In this document: positions 21,847-30,476 of the stretch, one piece after another
Numbering within the stretch: the stretch's first letter is position 1
Layout of the letters: every line of letters starts with the position of its first letter
Assembly (NCBI GenBank): GCA_035637315.1
Contig: DASPXK010000277.1
Span: forward strand, 1-35,396
Length of the DNA stretch: 35,396 nucleotides
Direction: 5' to 3'
Source of the DNA: DASPXK01 sp035637315
Lineage (GTDB): Bacteria > Chloroflexota > UBA6077 > JACCZL01
Translations under genes and position numbers: made by a program
Notes under the pieces: generated by a model
The model's input: only the letters and a program-made list of their open reading frames with translations
Databases searched by the model: none
What the model was told of the DNA's origin: nothing

Positions 21847-23082
21847 CTAGCGCGCGGCGCGAGCTCGCCTCCGAGTAGGCTTCTTCGCTGTCGGCGGGGG
21901 ATCAACCGCCGCCCCGGAGTCCGGCTCGGCTGGCTTAGCCGAGCCGCTCTCGGCCCCGTTGCCGGTCGAGAGCGTGCTGGCGTCCACGACGAGCGGCCGA
22001 TCATCTTTGGCTGGCTCGGCGGCCGCATCACCCGCGCGCTGCTCGGCAGAACCACTCACCACCTTGCCCGTCTCGCCGGGGGTCAGAGTCGGCGGTCCGA
22101 ACTCGCTGAACATGATGGGCCGCGGCTCTGGCGGTCGCGCTGGCCGGCGAGGACGCAGCTGTCGCGGGCCGGCCGGCCCATCCTGGGCGCTGGTGGTGGG
22201 TTCCCCCTCCGCGTCGGTGGGTTGCTTCTTAGCGCGAGGCTCGCCCGGTGTCGCGCCCTCGGCCTGCGCCTCGGGCGTCTCGGCCGAGCTCGCCGCGCTG
22301 CTGCCTCGTCCGCGCGAGCGGCCGCCGCGGCGCCGTCTCCGACGAGCGATCCCTTCGGCCGTGGCCGGACCAGTCACCTCCAGGCCGTCGCCAGCGATCA
22401 TGGGCGCGGGCGCAGCGACGGAGGTGGCCGAAGCAGCCGCCGGGGCCGACACGGCTGGCGGCAGCGCCGGGGTCGGGGCTGGCGCAGCGCTCGCTTCGGG
22501 ACGAATGGGCCCGGCTATCGCCTGTCGAGCTGTGCGGGTTGGGCGCCGCTCACGAGCCGGGGCCCGGCCAGATGGGGCATCCAGCTCAGTGGTCTTGTCG
22601 AGCTCGCGCAGCAGCTGCCGATAGGTGATGAAGACGTTCGACATCTCCACCAGCGGGATCGCCGTCAAGTCGCTGCCCAGAATCACGACGGCGGCGCCGC
22701 GCTGTTTGGCGAGGCGAGCCAGCGGGATCATGTCCTTGTCGCTGGTAACGAGCACGAAGACGTCCGGGGCGACGCTCCACATCAGGTCCACGCCATCCGC
22801 CACCATGACGGTGTCGGCCAGACTCTTTCCTTCCCGGTTTCCGCTCTCGGGCCGCATCACCGGGGCGAAGACGGGCTCGATGCCAGCCTTGTAGACGGCC
22901 AGCCGCTCGGCGGGGAGGTTCCACTCCGCGTAGGCGCGTGCCGAGACCAGCGTCCCGTAGCTCTGGGCAAGGGCTGTCACGGCGTTCAGGTCCAGTTCTG
23001 TCCCGGGCGCGTCGCGACTATGGCAAATCTGGAGATTGTCCCAGTCAATAAGCAAAACAACAGTTCTTGATCGGTCGGTCAC
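21847..23082 (-). CDS. NYN-domain (LabA/DUF88-like) protein with Arg/Gly- and Pro/Ala-rich tail
   Basis: A 411-residue protein. Residues 7-160 form a NYN domain, a PIN-like nuclease fold: VVLLIDWDNLQI with D13 and D15, SLADTVMVADGVDLMW with D90, D96 and D99, and VTSDKDMIPLARLAKQRGA with D115 and D117. The full acidic set suggests an active metal-dependent ribonuclease. Residues about 170-411 are low complexity and probably disordered, with an RRRRRGGRSRGRG patch that may bind RNA. The GTG at 23082 follows GGAGG. A longer upstream frame exists but lacks homology. The RNA target is unknown. Confidence 0.85.
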   Translation of the reverse strand: MTDRSRTVVLLIDWDNLQICHSRDAPGTELDLNAVTALAQSYGTLVSARAYAEWNLPAERLAVYKAGIEPVFAPVMRPESGNREGKSLADTVMVADGVDLMWSVAPDVFVLVTSDKDMIPLARLAKQRGAAVVILGSDLTAIPLVEMSNVFITYRQLLRELDKTTELDAPSGRAPARERRPTRTARQAIAGPIRPEASAAPAPTPALPPAVSAPAAASATSVAAPAPMIAGDGLEVTGPATAEGIARRRRRRGGRSRGRGSSAASSAETPEAQAEGATPGEPRAKKQPTDAEGEPTTSAQDGPAGPRQLRPRRPARPPEPRPIMFSEFGPPTLTPGETGKVVSGSAEQRAGDAAAEPAKDDRPLVVDASTLSTGNGAESGSAKPAEPDSGAAVDPPPTAKKPTRRRARAAR

Positions 23083-23242
23083 ATGAGACCTCCTTAGGTC
23101 CTGCGATATTCTACCAGAGGTTGACGTCTGTAACGGAAACGTGGCCCCGCTTGCCGTCAGCATCTCGGCGCGCTCGGGTGGGTTGGCCGGCGTGCGTGGC
23201 TGACTTGGTGCCGGCACAGAAACGGTCCCGCAGGAGGTGGAT

Positions 23243-23960
23243 ATGACTCCCGAGCGCCGCCGGCGGCTGCTTGAGCAGGTCGAGCGCGCAACTGAGCTTC
23301 CCATGGTGGTGCTCGCGACCGGATTCGTTGTCGCGAGGGCTTCCCGTCGTCATCGATCTTCCCGCTGATTTGGAAACCATGCTGGAGGGCATCGAGTGGT
23401 TCATCTGGGCTGTTTTTGCCTTCGAGCTCGTTGTGAAGACTTATCTGGCGCCGAATCGAACCCGCTACCTCGTGTCCCACTGGCCGGACGTGCTCACTGT
23501 GGCTGTGCCCTTCTTGAGGCCACTTCGCCTCCTGCGCGTAGTCGTGGTTGGCGCCCGCTTGTGGAAACAGGCCCGGGTGGTGCTTCGGGACCAAACCTTT
23601 AGCGTGATCGGGATGACCAGTCTCACCGCCGTGTGTCTTTCGGCGGCACTGGTGTACGAAGCGGAACACGGTGGCGACGGCCCGATCCAGACGTTTGCGG
23701 ATGCGCTGTGGTGGGCGGTTTCCACCATCACGACCGTCGGCTACGGGGACGTTTATCCCAAGACCAACGCGGGACGGGGCGTCGCCACTCTTTTGATGCT
23801 CGTCGGAATAAGCCTCTTCGGATTGCTCACGGCTCGCGTGGCAGCGTTCTTCGTCGAGGCTGGCGAGGCCGACCAGGAGACCCCAAAGCTCAACGAGATC
23901 CTTGAACGGCTGGAGCGGATCGAGCGACAGAACGCCGAGCTGCGGGCGAGGCTAGGTTGA
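23243..23960 (+). pseudogene. voltage-gated-type potassium channel, frameshift near the N-terminus
   Basis: The body is a six-helix K+ channel: DLETMLEGIEWFIWAVFAFE, an Arg-rich S4 (RPLRLLRVVVVGARLWKQAR), the pore and selectivity filter WWAVSTITTVGYGDVYP, and a last helix followed by a coiled coil (LERLERIERQNAELRARL). The strong ribosome site AGGAGG and ATG at 23243 lead into MTPERRRRLLEQVERATELP, MVVLATGFVV, the expected N-terminus and S1 start, but in a different frame. A net +1 or -2 change between about 23320 and 23335 separates the two. Read as one gene it would be about 238 residues. It is a pseudogene or an assembly error. Confidence 0.78.
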
Positions 23961-23984
23961 CCCAGACGGCGCCGTGGGCGGGCC

Positions 23985-25523
23985 TCAAGAGCCGGCTGTC
24001 GTCTGCTGGAGCTGTTCACGCAACTCGCGTTTGACGACCTTGCCAGACAGGTTGCGCGGCAGCGACTCTCTGAAGACCACCTTGCGTGGTGCCTTGAAGA
24101 CGGCGATCCGCTCGCGGCAGTAGTCGATGATCTCCTGGGGATCGATCTCGCCCGCGTCAGGCTTCGGGACGATCACCGCCATGACGCACTCACCCTGGTA
24201 CGGGTCCGGATAGTCCAGGACCGCCGCTTCGGCGACCTTCGGGTGGCGATACAGCAGCTCCTCCACCTCGCGCGGATAGACGTTCATGCCGCCGACGTTG
24301 ATCATGTCCTTCTTGCGATCGACGATGGTGAAGTAACCGTCCTCGTCCTGAGTGACGATATCGCCGGTGTGGAACCATCCGCCGTGCATGGCCTCCGCGG
24401 TGTCCTCAGGACGGTGCCAGTAGCCGAGCATGACGTTCTCGCCGCGCAGGATCAGCTCGCCGGGCTGGCCGCGCGGGACGTCCTCGTCGTTGTCGTCGAC
24501 GACTCGGGCCTCCATGCCGGGTACCGCCAGGCCGATCGTACCCGGTTTCGGGCGAGGCCCGGCGGAGTTGCTCGTGGCGACGGGCGAGACCTCGGTCAAG
24601 CCGTATCCCTCCCAGATCGTGACCCCAGTAATCTCCTGGAACCGCTCCAGGATGCTGACCGGCAGTGCCGCCGCACCAGAGACGGCTATGCGAAGCTTCG
24701 GGAAGTGAGACTCGTCCAGCCCTGGCGTGTTGAGCCAGGCGATATACATCGGCGGAACGGCGTACAGCACCGAGACGCCGTGCTTCTCGATCGCCTGCAG
24801 CGATGCCAGCGGCTCGAACCGCTCCATCAGCACGACGCCGGCGCCTTTGTAGAGCGATAGGTTCAAGCCGACGTTCAGGGCATAGATGTGAAAGAGCGGC
24901 AGCACGAGCAGCGCCCGATCATCCGGTCCGATCTGGAGGGCTTGAAGCTGATCGCACTGTTGGCAGTTGTAGACCAGGTTGTGGTGGGTGAGGACCGCAC
25001 CCTTCGCGCGCCCGGTTGTTCCGCTCGTGTAGCAGATCACGGCCGGGGCGCTCTCCTCGACCCCAACCCCAGGCAAGGCGGCGTTCGGATGGCCGGCCAG
25101 TCGGGCCCAGCTCACGGTTCCGGCCGGCGGGGTCTGGCCGACGACCACGATGTGCTCGAGGCCTGGCGCCCTCTCCCGCGCGGCCGCCACCAGCGGGTAG
25201 AAGGGCTCCAACACGATGTAGAGGCTCGCGCCCGAGTCTTCCAGAAGGTAGGCGATCTCGTCGACCTTGTACATGACGTTGACGGGAACGACGGTCCCGC
25301 CGGCCCGCAGCACGCCGTAAAAGGCCTGGATGAACTGAGGCCGATTCGTTATCTGGATCGCCACTCGGTCGCCCGGCTTGACGCCCAGCTCGATGAGCCC
25401 GTTGGCGACGCGGTTGACGGTCTGGTCCAGCTCGGCGTACGTGATCGACTCGTCGCCAAAGATGACTGCGATTCTGTCCGGCGACGTCTTCGCGGACTCC
25501 TCAACGATCTCGCCAACGTTCAT
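23985..25523 (-). CDS. acyl-CoA synthetase (AMP-forming)
   Basis: A 512-residue member of the ANL superfamily that activates a carboxylic acid to acyl-AMP and then to acyl-CoA. Motifs: P-loop TSGTTGRAKG (166-175), YGLTEVSP (about 314), TGDIVTQDEDGYFTIVDRKK (about 395-414) and the C-terminal lysine in NLSGKVVKREL (about 495). The length and order resemble long- or medium-chain fatty acid ligases, but the substrate cannot be fixed. The ATG at 25523 follows GGGAGG. The SDR gene lies upstream on the same strand, with a GTTCAAC repeat in the 50-base gap. The stop is 24 bases from the convergent channel gene. Confidence 0.92.
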   Translation of the reverse strand: MNVGEIVEESAKTSPDRIAVIFGDESITYAELDQTVNRVANGLIELGVKPGDRVAIQITNRPQFIQAFYGVLRAGGTVVPVNVMYKVDEIAYLLEDSGASLYIVLEPFYPLVAAARERAPGLEHIVVVGQTPPAGTVSWARLAGHPNAALPGVGVEESAPAVICYTSGTTGRAKGAVLTHHNLVYNCQQCDQLQALQIGPDDRALLVLPLFHIYALNVGLNLSLYKGAGVVLMERFEPLASLQAIEKHGVSVLYAVPPMYIAWLNTPGLDESHFPKLRIAVSGAAALPVSILERFQEITGVTIWEGYGLTEVSPVATSNSAGPRPKPGTIGLAVPGMEARVVDDNDEDVPRGQPGELILRGENVMLGYWHRPEDTAEAMHGGWFHTGDIVTQDEDGYFTIVDRKKDMINVGGMNVYPREVEELLYRHPKVAEAAVLDYPDPYQGECVMAVIVPKPDAGEIDPQEIIDYCRERIAVFKAPRKVVFRESLPRNLSGKVVKRELREQLQQTTAGS

Positions 25524-25537
25524 GACCCTGCCTCCCC

Positions 25538-25566
25538 GTTCAACGTTCAACGTTCAACCGTTGAAC
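25538..25566. repeat. GTTCAAC tandem repeat with inverted last unit
   Basis: Three direct GTTCAAC units (25538-25558) are followed by a C and the inverted unit GTTGAAC (25560-25566). It lies in the gap between the SDR stop and the acyl-CoA ligase start. It may form a small hairpin. Confidence 0.7.
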
Positions 25567-25575
25567 GACTGTCTG

Positions 25576-26361
25576 TCACCAGGCCGTCGCTCCGCCGTCC
25601 ACCGCTATGACCTGGCCGGTGATGTAGCTGCTCGCGTCCGATGCCAGGAGGACTGCCACGCCTTTCAGCTCGCTGGGCCGACCCAGCCGACCCATCGGGC
25701 TAAGGGACGCCAGGCGGCTCTCGTTCTGTTCCAGCAGCGGCCGGCTCATGCGGGTCGGAAAGAAGCCCGGCGCGATGGCGTTGACGGTAACGCCCCGCCG
25801 CGCCCATTTCACGCCCAGGTCCCGCGTGAGCGCGATGATCGCTCCTTTGCTTGCGGTGTAGCCGACCGCGTTCATCACCTCGGGCGACTGACCGACGAGT
25901 CCGGCTATCGACGCGACGTTGATGATCCGGCCACTCTCACGCGCGAGCATCAGCCGACCAACGGCCTGGCAGCAAATGAACGTCCCAGTGGCGTTCACAT
26001 CCATGACCGAGCGCCAACGGTCCAGCGGCATCTCCTCTGACACCGCTCCCCAGGTCACCCCGGCCGCGTTGACCAGGATGTCGATTTTACCGTGCCGCTC
26101 GAGAGCGCTGGAGACCAGTCGCTCGACTTGGCCGGCTTCGGACACGTCGCAGGCGGCTGCCCACGCGCCGACGCCGGCCTGGCGCAGCTCCCGTTCGGCT
26201 GGCTCGAGCCATTCGGCCCGGCGGGCCGTGACGACGAGCTGAGCTCCAGCCTCCCCCAGCCCGTGGGCGATCTCCAGCCCCAGCCCCCGCGAGCCACCGG
26301 TCACCAAAGCCACCCGGCCGCTCAGGTCGAAGAGGCTCTGAACTGTGCGTGCTTCGCTCAA
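25576..26361 (-). CDS. short-chain dehydrogenase/reductase
   Basis: A classical SDR of 261 residues with the chosen TTG start at 26361, which follows GAGGCGGG. A longer TTG start at 26418 would add 19 residues without homology. Motifs: cofactor site TGGSRGLG (21-28), NAAG (98-101), and catalytic S151, Y168 and K172 (YTASK). The C-terminal GGATAW is typical of the 3-oxoacyl-ACP reductase/gluconate dehydrogenase group. It uses NAD(P)H, and the substrate is unknown. It is followed by the acyl-CoA synthetase on the same strand, so fatty acid or carboxylic acid metabolism is plausible. Confidence 0.9.
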   Translation of the reverse strand: MSEARTVQSLFDLSGRVALVTGGSRGLGLEIAHGLGEAGAQLVVTARRAEWLEPAERELRQAGVGAWAAACDVSEAGQVERLVSSALERHGKIDILVNAAGVTWGAVSEEMPLDRWRSVMDVNATGTFICCQAVGRLMLARESGRIINVASIAGLVGQSPEVMNAVGYTASKGAIIALTRDLGVKWARRGVTVNAIAPGFFPTRMSRPLLEQNESRLASLSPMGRLGRPSELKGVAVLLASDASSYITGQVIAVDGGATAW

Positions 26362-26497
26362 GCCGCCCGCCTCGCGCCAGGTGACCCGAAACCTAGGGCC
26401 CGGGCGCCACTTTGTCAACTGCCGCGGGATTATAGGCAGCGGTTACCATTCTGGGCCGACGCGGGGAACGCGTGTCGCGAGCGGAGGGAGACCGAGA

Positions 26498-27448
26498 ATG
26501 GCGGGGGCGACGAGAAAGCTCGAGCTGGGGCTGTTGCTGCGGAACGGCGAGCAACCTGACTGGCGGGTGGTGCGCTGGGCCGAACTGCGCGAGATGGCTA
26601 AAGTGGCAGAGGCAGTGGGGATCGACACGCTGTGGGTCGCAGACCACGTGCTTGTTCGCAGCGGCCCTGGAAGTAGCGTGCCCGAGGGGAAGACGCGCGG
26701 AGTCCACGAGGCATGGACGCTCCTGAGCGCGCTGGCCGAGGCGACCAGCGCCGTTGGTCTCGGGCCCTTCGTCGCCTGCACCAGCTTCCGCAACCCGGCC
26801 ATGCTGGCCAAGATGGCTGACACGCTCGAGGAGGTGAGCGGCGGTCGGCTAGTCCTCGGCCTCGGCGCCGGCTGGCACCAGCCAGAATACGACGCCTTCG
26901 GCTTCCCCTTCGACCACCTCGCGAGTCGTTTCGAGGAGGCGCTCCAGGTCATCGTGCCCCTGCTGCGCGAAGGACGTGTCGACTTCGAGGGGCAGTATTA
27001 CCAGGCCCGCGACTGTGAGCTGCGACCGCGCGGCCCACGTCCAAACGGCCCGCCAATCTGGATCGGGGCAAACAAGCCCCGCATGCTGCGACTCACTGCG
27101 CGCTATGCCGACGCCTATAACACCGTCTGGCACTCCAGCCCGGCCGAGCTGGCCGAGCCTTTCGCCAGGCTAGAGGCGGCCTGCCACGAGGTTGGCCGCG
27201 ACCCCTTGACGATCGGCCGCACGGCCGGCGCCTTCCTCTGGCTGCCCGGGCCTGGCGACGAGTCAGCTAGCCCTCGCCCGGAGGCGCTCAAGGGGACGCC
27301 GGAGCAGATCGCGGCGCAACTTCACGCCTTTCACGCCGCCGGCGCCGAGCACATGACGGTCATCCTCGACCCCTGGGACGTGCGTGCCGTCGAGCGCTTG
27401 GGCAGGGTCGTCGAGGCGCTTCGTGGGCTGGAGGCCAGCTCCGGATGA
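26498..27448 (+). CDS. LLM-class flavin/F420-dependent oxidoreductase
   Basis: A 316-residue luciferase-like monooxygenase. The TIM-barrel landmarks are WRVVRWAELREMAKVAEAVG, IDTLWVADHVLVR, SAVGLGPFVACTSFRNPAML, GGRLVLGLGAGWHQPEYDAF and PPIWIGANKPRMLRLTARYA. These fit the group that uses F420 or FMN to oxidise diverse substrates. The ATG at 26498 follows GGAGGGAG. The frame is open for 150 bases upstream, but that stretch is the divergent promoter region shared with the SDR gene. The substrate cannot be told from sequence. Confidence 0.9.
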   Translation: MAGATRKLELGLLLRNGEQPDWRVVRWAELREMAKVAEAVGIDTLWVADHVLVRSGPGSSVPEGKTRGVHEAWTLLSALAEATSAVGLGPFVACTSFRNPAMLAKMADTLEEVSGGRLVLGLGAGWHQPEYDAFGFPFDHLASRFEEALQVIVPLLREGRVDFEGQYYQARDCELRPRGPRPNGPPIWIGANKPRMLRLTARYADAYNTVWHSSPAELAEPFARLEAACHEVGRDPLTIGRTAGAFLWLPGPGDESASPRPEALKGTPEQIAAQLHAFHAAGAEHMTVILDPWDVRAVERLGRVVEALRGLEASSG

Positions 27449-27508
27449 CGTGGGTAGGCGGGCTGCCGGCCTTCTATCATGCCGTTACGGGAGTCCAGGA
27501 GATCCAGC

Positions 27509-28069
27509 ATGGCGATCGCGCAGCGAGGACTGACGCTCGAAGAGTTCCTGAGGTTACCCGAGCGGAAGCCAGCCCTCGAATTCGAAGATGGGGTGGTGAC
27601 CCAGAAGGTGTCTCCAAAGCTTCCCCATGGCTGGCTTCAGGCAAAGCTCGTCGAGTTGATCAATCGCTCCGTAGAGCCGAGCAAGCGTGCCCGGGCCTTC
27701 CCGGAGCTACGCACGACGTTCGCCGGCTCGTCCCGAGTCCCCGACGTCGCCGTCTACCTCTGGGAGCGAATCCCCCGCGATCCCAATGGCCGGATGGCGC
27801 TCGATGCGACAATCCCACCCGACATCGCCATCGAGATCGTGTCTCCCAGGCAGAGCGTCACAGCCCTTGTGCGTCGCTGTCTGAGGTTCATTCAGGAAGG
27901 GGTCACCCTGGCCGTGCTGGTCGACCCGCAAGACGAGTCGATCATCCGCTTCGGCCCCGGCGCCTCGACCAGCGCCTTGCGCTGCCAGGACCGCCTCGAC
28001 CTGAATCCGGTCCTGCCCGGCTTCGAGCTGGTCGTCCAGGACCTGTTCGACACGCTCAAGCTGGACTGA
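27509..28069 (+). CDS. Uma2-family endonuclease (DUF820)
   Basis: A 186-residue PD-(D/E)xK nuclease-like protein of the Uma2 family, abundant in Cyanobacteria and Chloroflexota. It opens GLTLEEFLRLPERKPALEFE, with E26 in FEDGVV. The active-site residues are D79 in VPDVAVY and E109 in PPDIAIEIVSPRQS. The usual catalytic lysine position after the second acidic residue is not evident. The downstream GVTLAVLVDPQDESI matches the family. The ATG at 27509 follows AGGAG. The biological role of the family is poorly known, and no mobile element is adjacent here. Confidence 0.85.
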   Translation: MAIAQRGLTLEEFLRLPERKPALEFEDGVVTQKVSPKLPHGWLQAKLVELINRSVEPSKRARAFPELRTTFAGSSRVPDVAVYLWERIPRDPNGRMALDATIPPDIAIEIVSPRQSVTALVRRCLRFIQEGVTLAVLVDPQDESIIRFGPGASTSALRCQDRLDLNPVLPGFELVVQDLFDTLKLD

Positions 28070-28241
28070 CCCAGCGGCGCCGCGTTGGAACCAGGGCCTG
28101 GGAAGGCATCGGGCCCCGGGATTAGACCCGATCGAGGCGATTCCTGAAGGAGCGGCCGGGCGGTCCCGAGTGGGCACGTTCCAACTCGCTTACCGGCGCT
28201 ACGTCTTCGCTCGCCGCCTCCCCCGCTCGTGAGCGAACGCG

Positions 28242-29391
28242 TCATGGGAATTCGGCGCCCCACCACGGCATCTCGCCCGGGAACAGCACGTTTGTTAGCT
28301 CCAGGAGGATCACGTTGTTCACCTGGTACTGCTCGTCGACCGACTTGTTGAACTGCACCGCGATCGTCACGCCGCGGGTCGGGTCCCGCGTCGCGATCCC
28401 GGTGAAGCCGGGGATCCAGCCGTTGTGCCCGATGAAATCCCCGAGCCGCTCCGTCCCCAGGCCGTAGCCGGCGAACGGCCCCAAAGGCGTGAACGTCATC
28501 TGCTGCTGGTACAGCCCGGGGCTCACCAGCTTCCCGTCCACCAACGCCTCCATCCGGCCGCAAATCGCGCAGGTTCGACACCATCCCCCCGGCTTCCCGC
28601 GCGGCCAGCGGATTGAAGCGAGTGATGTCGACCCCGTCGTCGCAGACCCCCTGGCTCGATCCCGGTGGCATGTCCGGCGTGGTCGGATAACTGGTGTCAG
28701 CGAGGCCCAGCGGTCGCAGGATGCGCTGCTCGAGGAGCTCCGCGAACGGCTGGCCCGTGGCCCGCTCGATCGCCAGCCCGACCAGCACGAAGTTGATGTT
28801 CGAGTAGTCCCAGCCCTGGTCCGGCTCGAACTCGATCCCCTGCGAGAAGCTCACCCGCATCAGGTCCTCAGCCGAACAGGGCTCGAGCGGCCTGGTCAGC
28901 TAGGGCTCGAGCAGGGCGCCCTGGTAGTCGGGCAGGCCGGAGCGGTTCGCGCACAGCATCCGCAGCTTGATCCGCTCGCCGTTCGGGACGCTGGCCACGT
29001 AGCGGGCGATCGGGTCCTCGAGTCGCAACCGCCCCTCGTCGACGAGCATCAACAGGAGCGTGCAGGTGAAGCTCTTGGTGATGCTGGCGATCCGGGTCTT
29101 GCTGTCTACGCCCCTAGGCGTGCGGTGGTTGGGCCCGGTCCAACCGCGCGCCACCACCCAGCTTTCGCCCGAGTCGAACCACACGCCGGCGACTGCGCCC
29201 GGGATGTCGTGCCGGCGGATCCGCGCGTCGACGGCGGCGGTCAACTCCTCCTTCGCCTCATCGGCGAGCCCGCTGGCGGTGGGGCCCAGGGCCAGCGCCT
29301 GGGATGGCTTGCTAGCTGGCCCGATCAGGAGCATGGCCATCATCGTCGGCGCCAGGAGCGCGAGCCTCAGCCCATTGCTGGTGAGAACCAT
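28242..29391 (-). pseudogene. serine hydrolase (beta-lactamase/peptidase S12 family), interrupted
   Basis: All three S12 motifs remain but lie in three pieces. Piece one (29391-28900) has a signal peptide (LALLAPTMMAMLLIGP) and S103-x-x-K106 in IASITKSF. It stops at TAG 28902-28900 after GALLEP. Piece two continues in the same frame (LTRPLEPCSAEDLM, with the YSN motif in WDYSNINFVLVGLA) to MVSNLRDL. There the frame shifts near 28551-28566 into piece three (MEALVDGKLVSPGLY, HNG motif in IGHNGWIPGF). The ATG at 29391 has a strong GGAGGAG. It would be about 382 residues if repaired. With two lesions it is probably inactive. Confidence 0.82.
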
Positions 29392-29425
29392 CGTGCTCCT
29401 CCTGCCGCCAGCTGCGACCCGAGCC

Positions 29426-29731
29426 TCAGGCGGGCGCGGTCCTTTCTACCGACACGATCCCGTGCTGCTCTGCCAGCGCATCAAGCGCTTCCCGGCTGAC
29501 CTCGCCCGGGCGCGCTGCTTCGACCAGGCGGGCGAAGGCCGCGAAGAAGCGCTCCAGCCCGCCCTCCACGACGTACCAGGCCTCGTCGGGGTCGTGGACG
29601 TGGTGCGTGCTCCAGGGGCTTCCCGCTGGCGCGGTGATCTCCAGAAGCGAGTAGGCGCCTCTCGTGTCTTCCGCGCTCGCCTTCACCACGAGCGAGCGTC
29701 CAAATGGTCCTGGATCACCTGGCCCTAGCAT
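29426..29731 (-). CDS. cupin-like protein with internal deletion
   Basis: A 101-residue protein. Cupin motif 1 is intact (STHHVHDPDEAWYVVEGGLE, residues 41-60) and runs directly into RFFAAFARLVEAARPGEVSR, the C-terminal helix that in related cupins follows motif 2. The whole second half of the barrel, with motif 2 and the remaining metal ligand, is missing. The junction stays in frame. This looks like a deletion of about 45-50 codons, so the protein is probably not a working cupin. The ATG at 29731 is preferred to a TTG at 29740. Confidence 0.7.
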   Translation of the reverse strand: MLGPGDPGPFGRSLVVKASAEDTRGAYSLLEITAPAGSPWSTHHVHDPDEAWYVVEGGLERFFAAFARLVEAARPGEVSREALDALAEQHGIVSVERTAPA

Positions 29732-29923
29732 GTGATGCAACCGCGGTCTTCCATCGCCCAGAACTCCATACCCTGGCGAACGATGCCCATGCTACCCTTC
29801 TCCCCGCGATTGGCGGCTGTTGTCCGTCACTATGCGCCCCGACCGGAGCCTTATCAAATTCCACAACAGGGCTGGCGGCGCTGGGGGAGCACTGCCGGCG
29901 CAGGTAGCAGAGAGGCACGGACC

Positions 29924-30463
29924 ATGACGACCTACGTGGCACTCCTTCGCGGCATCAACGTCGGCGGCCACACCAAGGTCGGGATGGATGATCTGCGAAG
30001 ATTGTTTGTTGCCCTGGGCCACGCCAACGTGAAGAGCTACATCCAGAGTGGCAACGTGATCTTCAGGTCTCCCCTCGACGAGACGGCACGATTGGCCGGT
30101 GACATCGAGAAGCGCATCGCCCAGGATCTGGGCGTGACGGCCACCGTCTTGTTGCGGACGACGGACGACCTCGCCCAGATCGTCGCCAACAATCCGTTCG
30201 CCGGTCGAGAGATCGACCCTGCGAGGCTGCACGTGACCTTCTTGGCCAACGCACCGGATCGTGAACGGGTGGCGCGACTTGACCGGCCCGCCGGTGAGCC
30301 GGACGAGCTCTCGCTCGTCGGAAAGGAGATCTATCTCTACTGTCCAAATGGCTACGGCAGGACCAAGCTGAACAACACCTACTTCGAAAGGCGACTCGGG
30401 GTGGCCGCCACGACACGGAACTGGCGAGTGGTCACCAAGCTGTGCGAGCTCATGGGAGGCTAG
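29924..30463 (+). CDS. DUF1697 family protein
   Basis: A 179-residue protein matching DUF1697. The hallmark start MTTYVALLRGINVGGHTKVG is followed by MDDLRRLFVALGHANVKSYI and QSGNVIFRSP. The C-terminal YLYCPNGYGRTKLNNTYFER and TTRNWRVVTKL blocks are also typical. The function of the family is not established. The ATG at 29924 follows AGAGG, and the preceding open frame has no homology. It precedes the enolase-superfamily gene by 13 bases, so they may be co-transcribed. Confidence 0.93.
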   Translation: MTTYVALLRGINVGGHTKVGMDDLRRLFVALGHANVKSYIQSGNVIFRSPLDETARLAGDIEKRIAQDLGVTATVLLRTTDDLAQIVANNPFAGREIDPARLHVTFLANAPDRERVARLDRPAGEPDELSLVGKEIYLYCPNGYGRTKLNNTYFERRLGVAATTRNWRVVTKLCELMGG

Positions 30464-30476
30464 ACGGAGGTCCGCG

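Noticed and set aside
23271..23345. Programmed ribosomal frameshift in the potassium channel
   Set aside because: No slippery heptamer or downstream pseudoknot is evident, and channel genes are not known for this regulation.
25538..25566. Possible CRISPR or iteron array of GTTCAAC units
   Set aside because: The units are 7 bases, contiguous and without spacers. It is a short tandem/inverted repeat only.
28070..28241. tRNA or other RNA gene in the gap between the Uma2 gene and the serine hydrolase
   Set aside because: No T-loop GTTCRANYC pattern or cloverleaf pairing was found. The gap is GC-rich with short hairpins only.
28900..28902. TAG in the serine hydrolase as pyrrolysine or read-through recoding
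   Set aside because: The site is not a catalytic position, and the same gene also carries a frameshift. Pseudogene or sequence error explains both.
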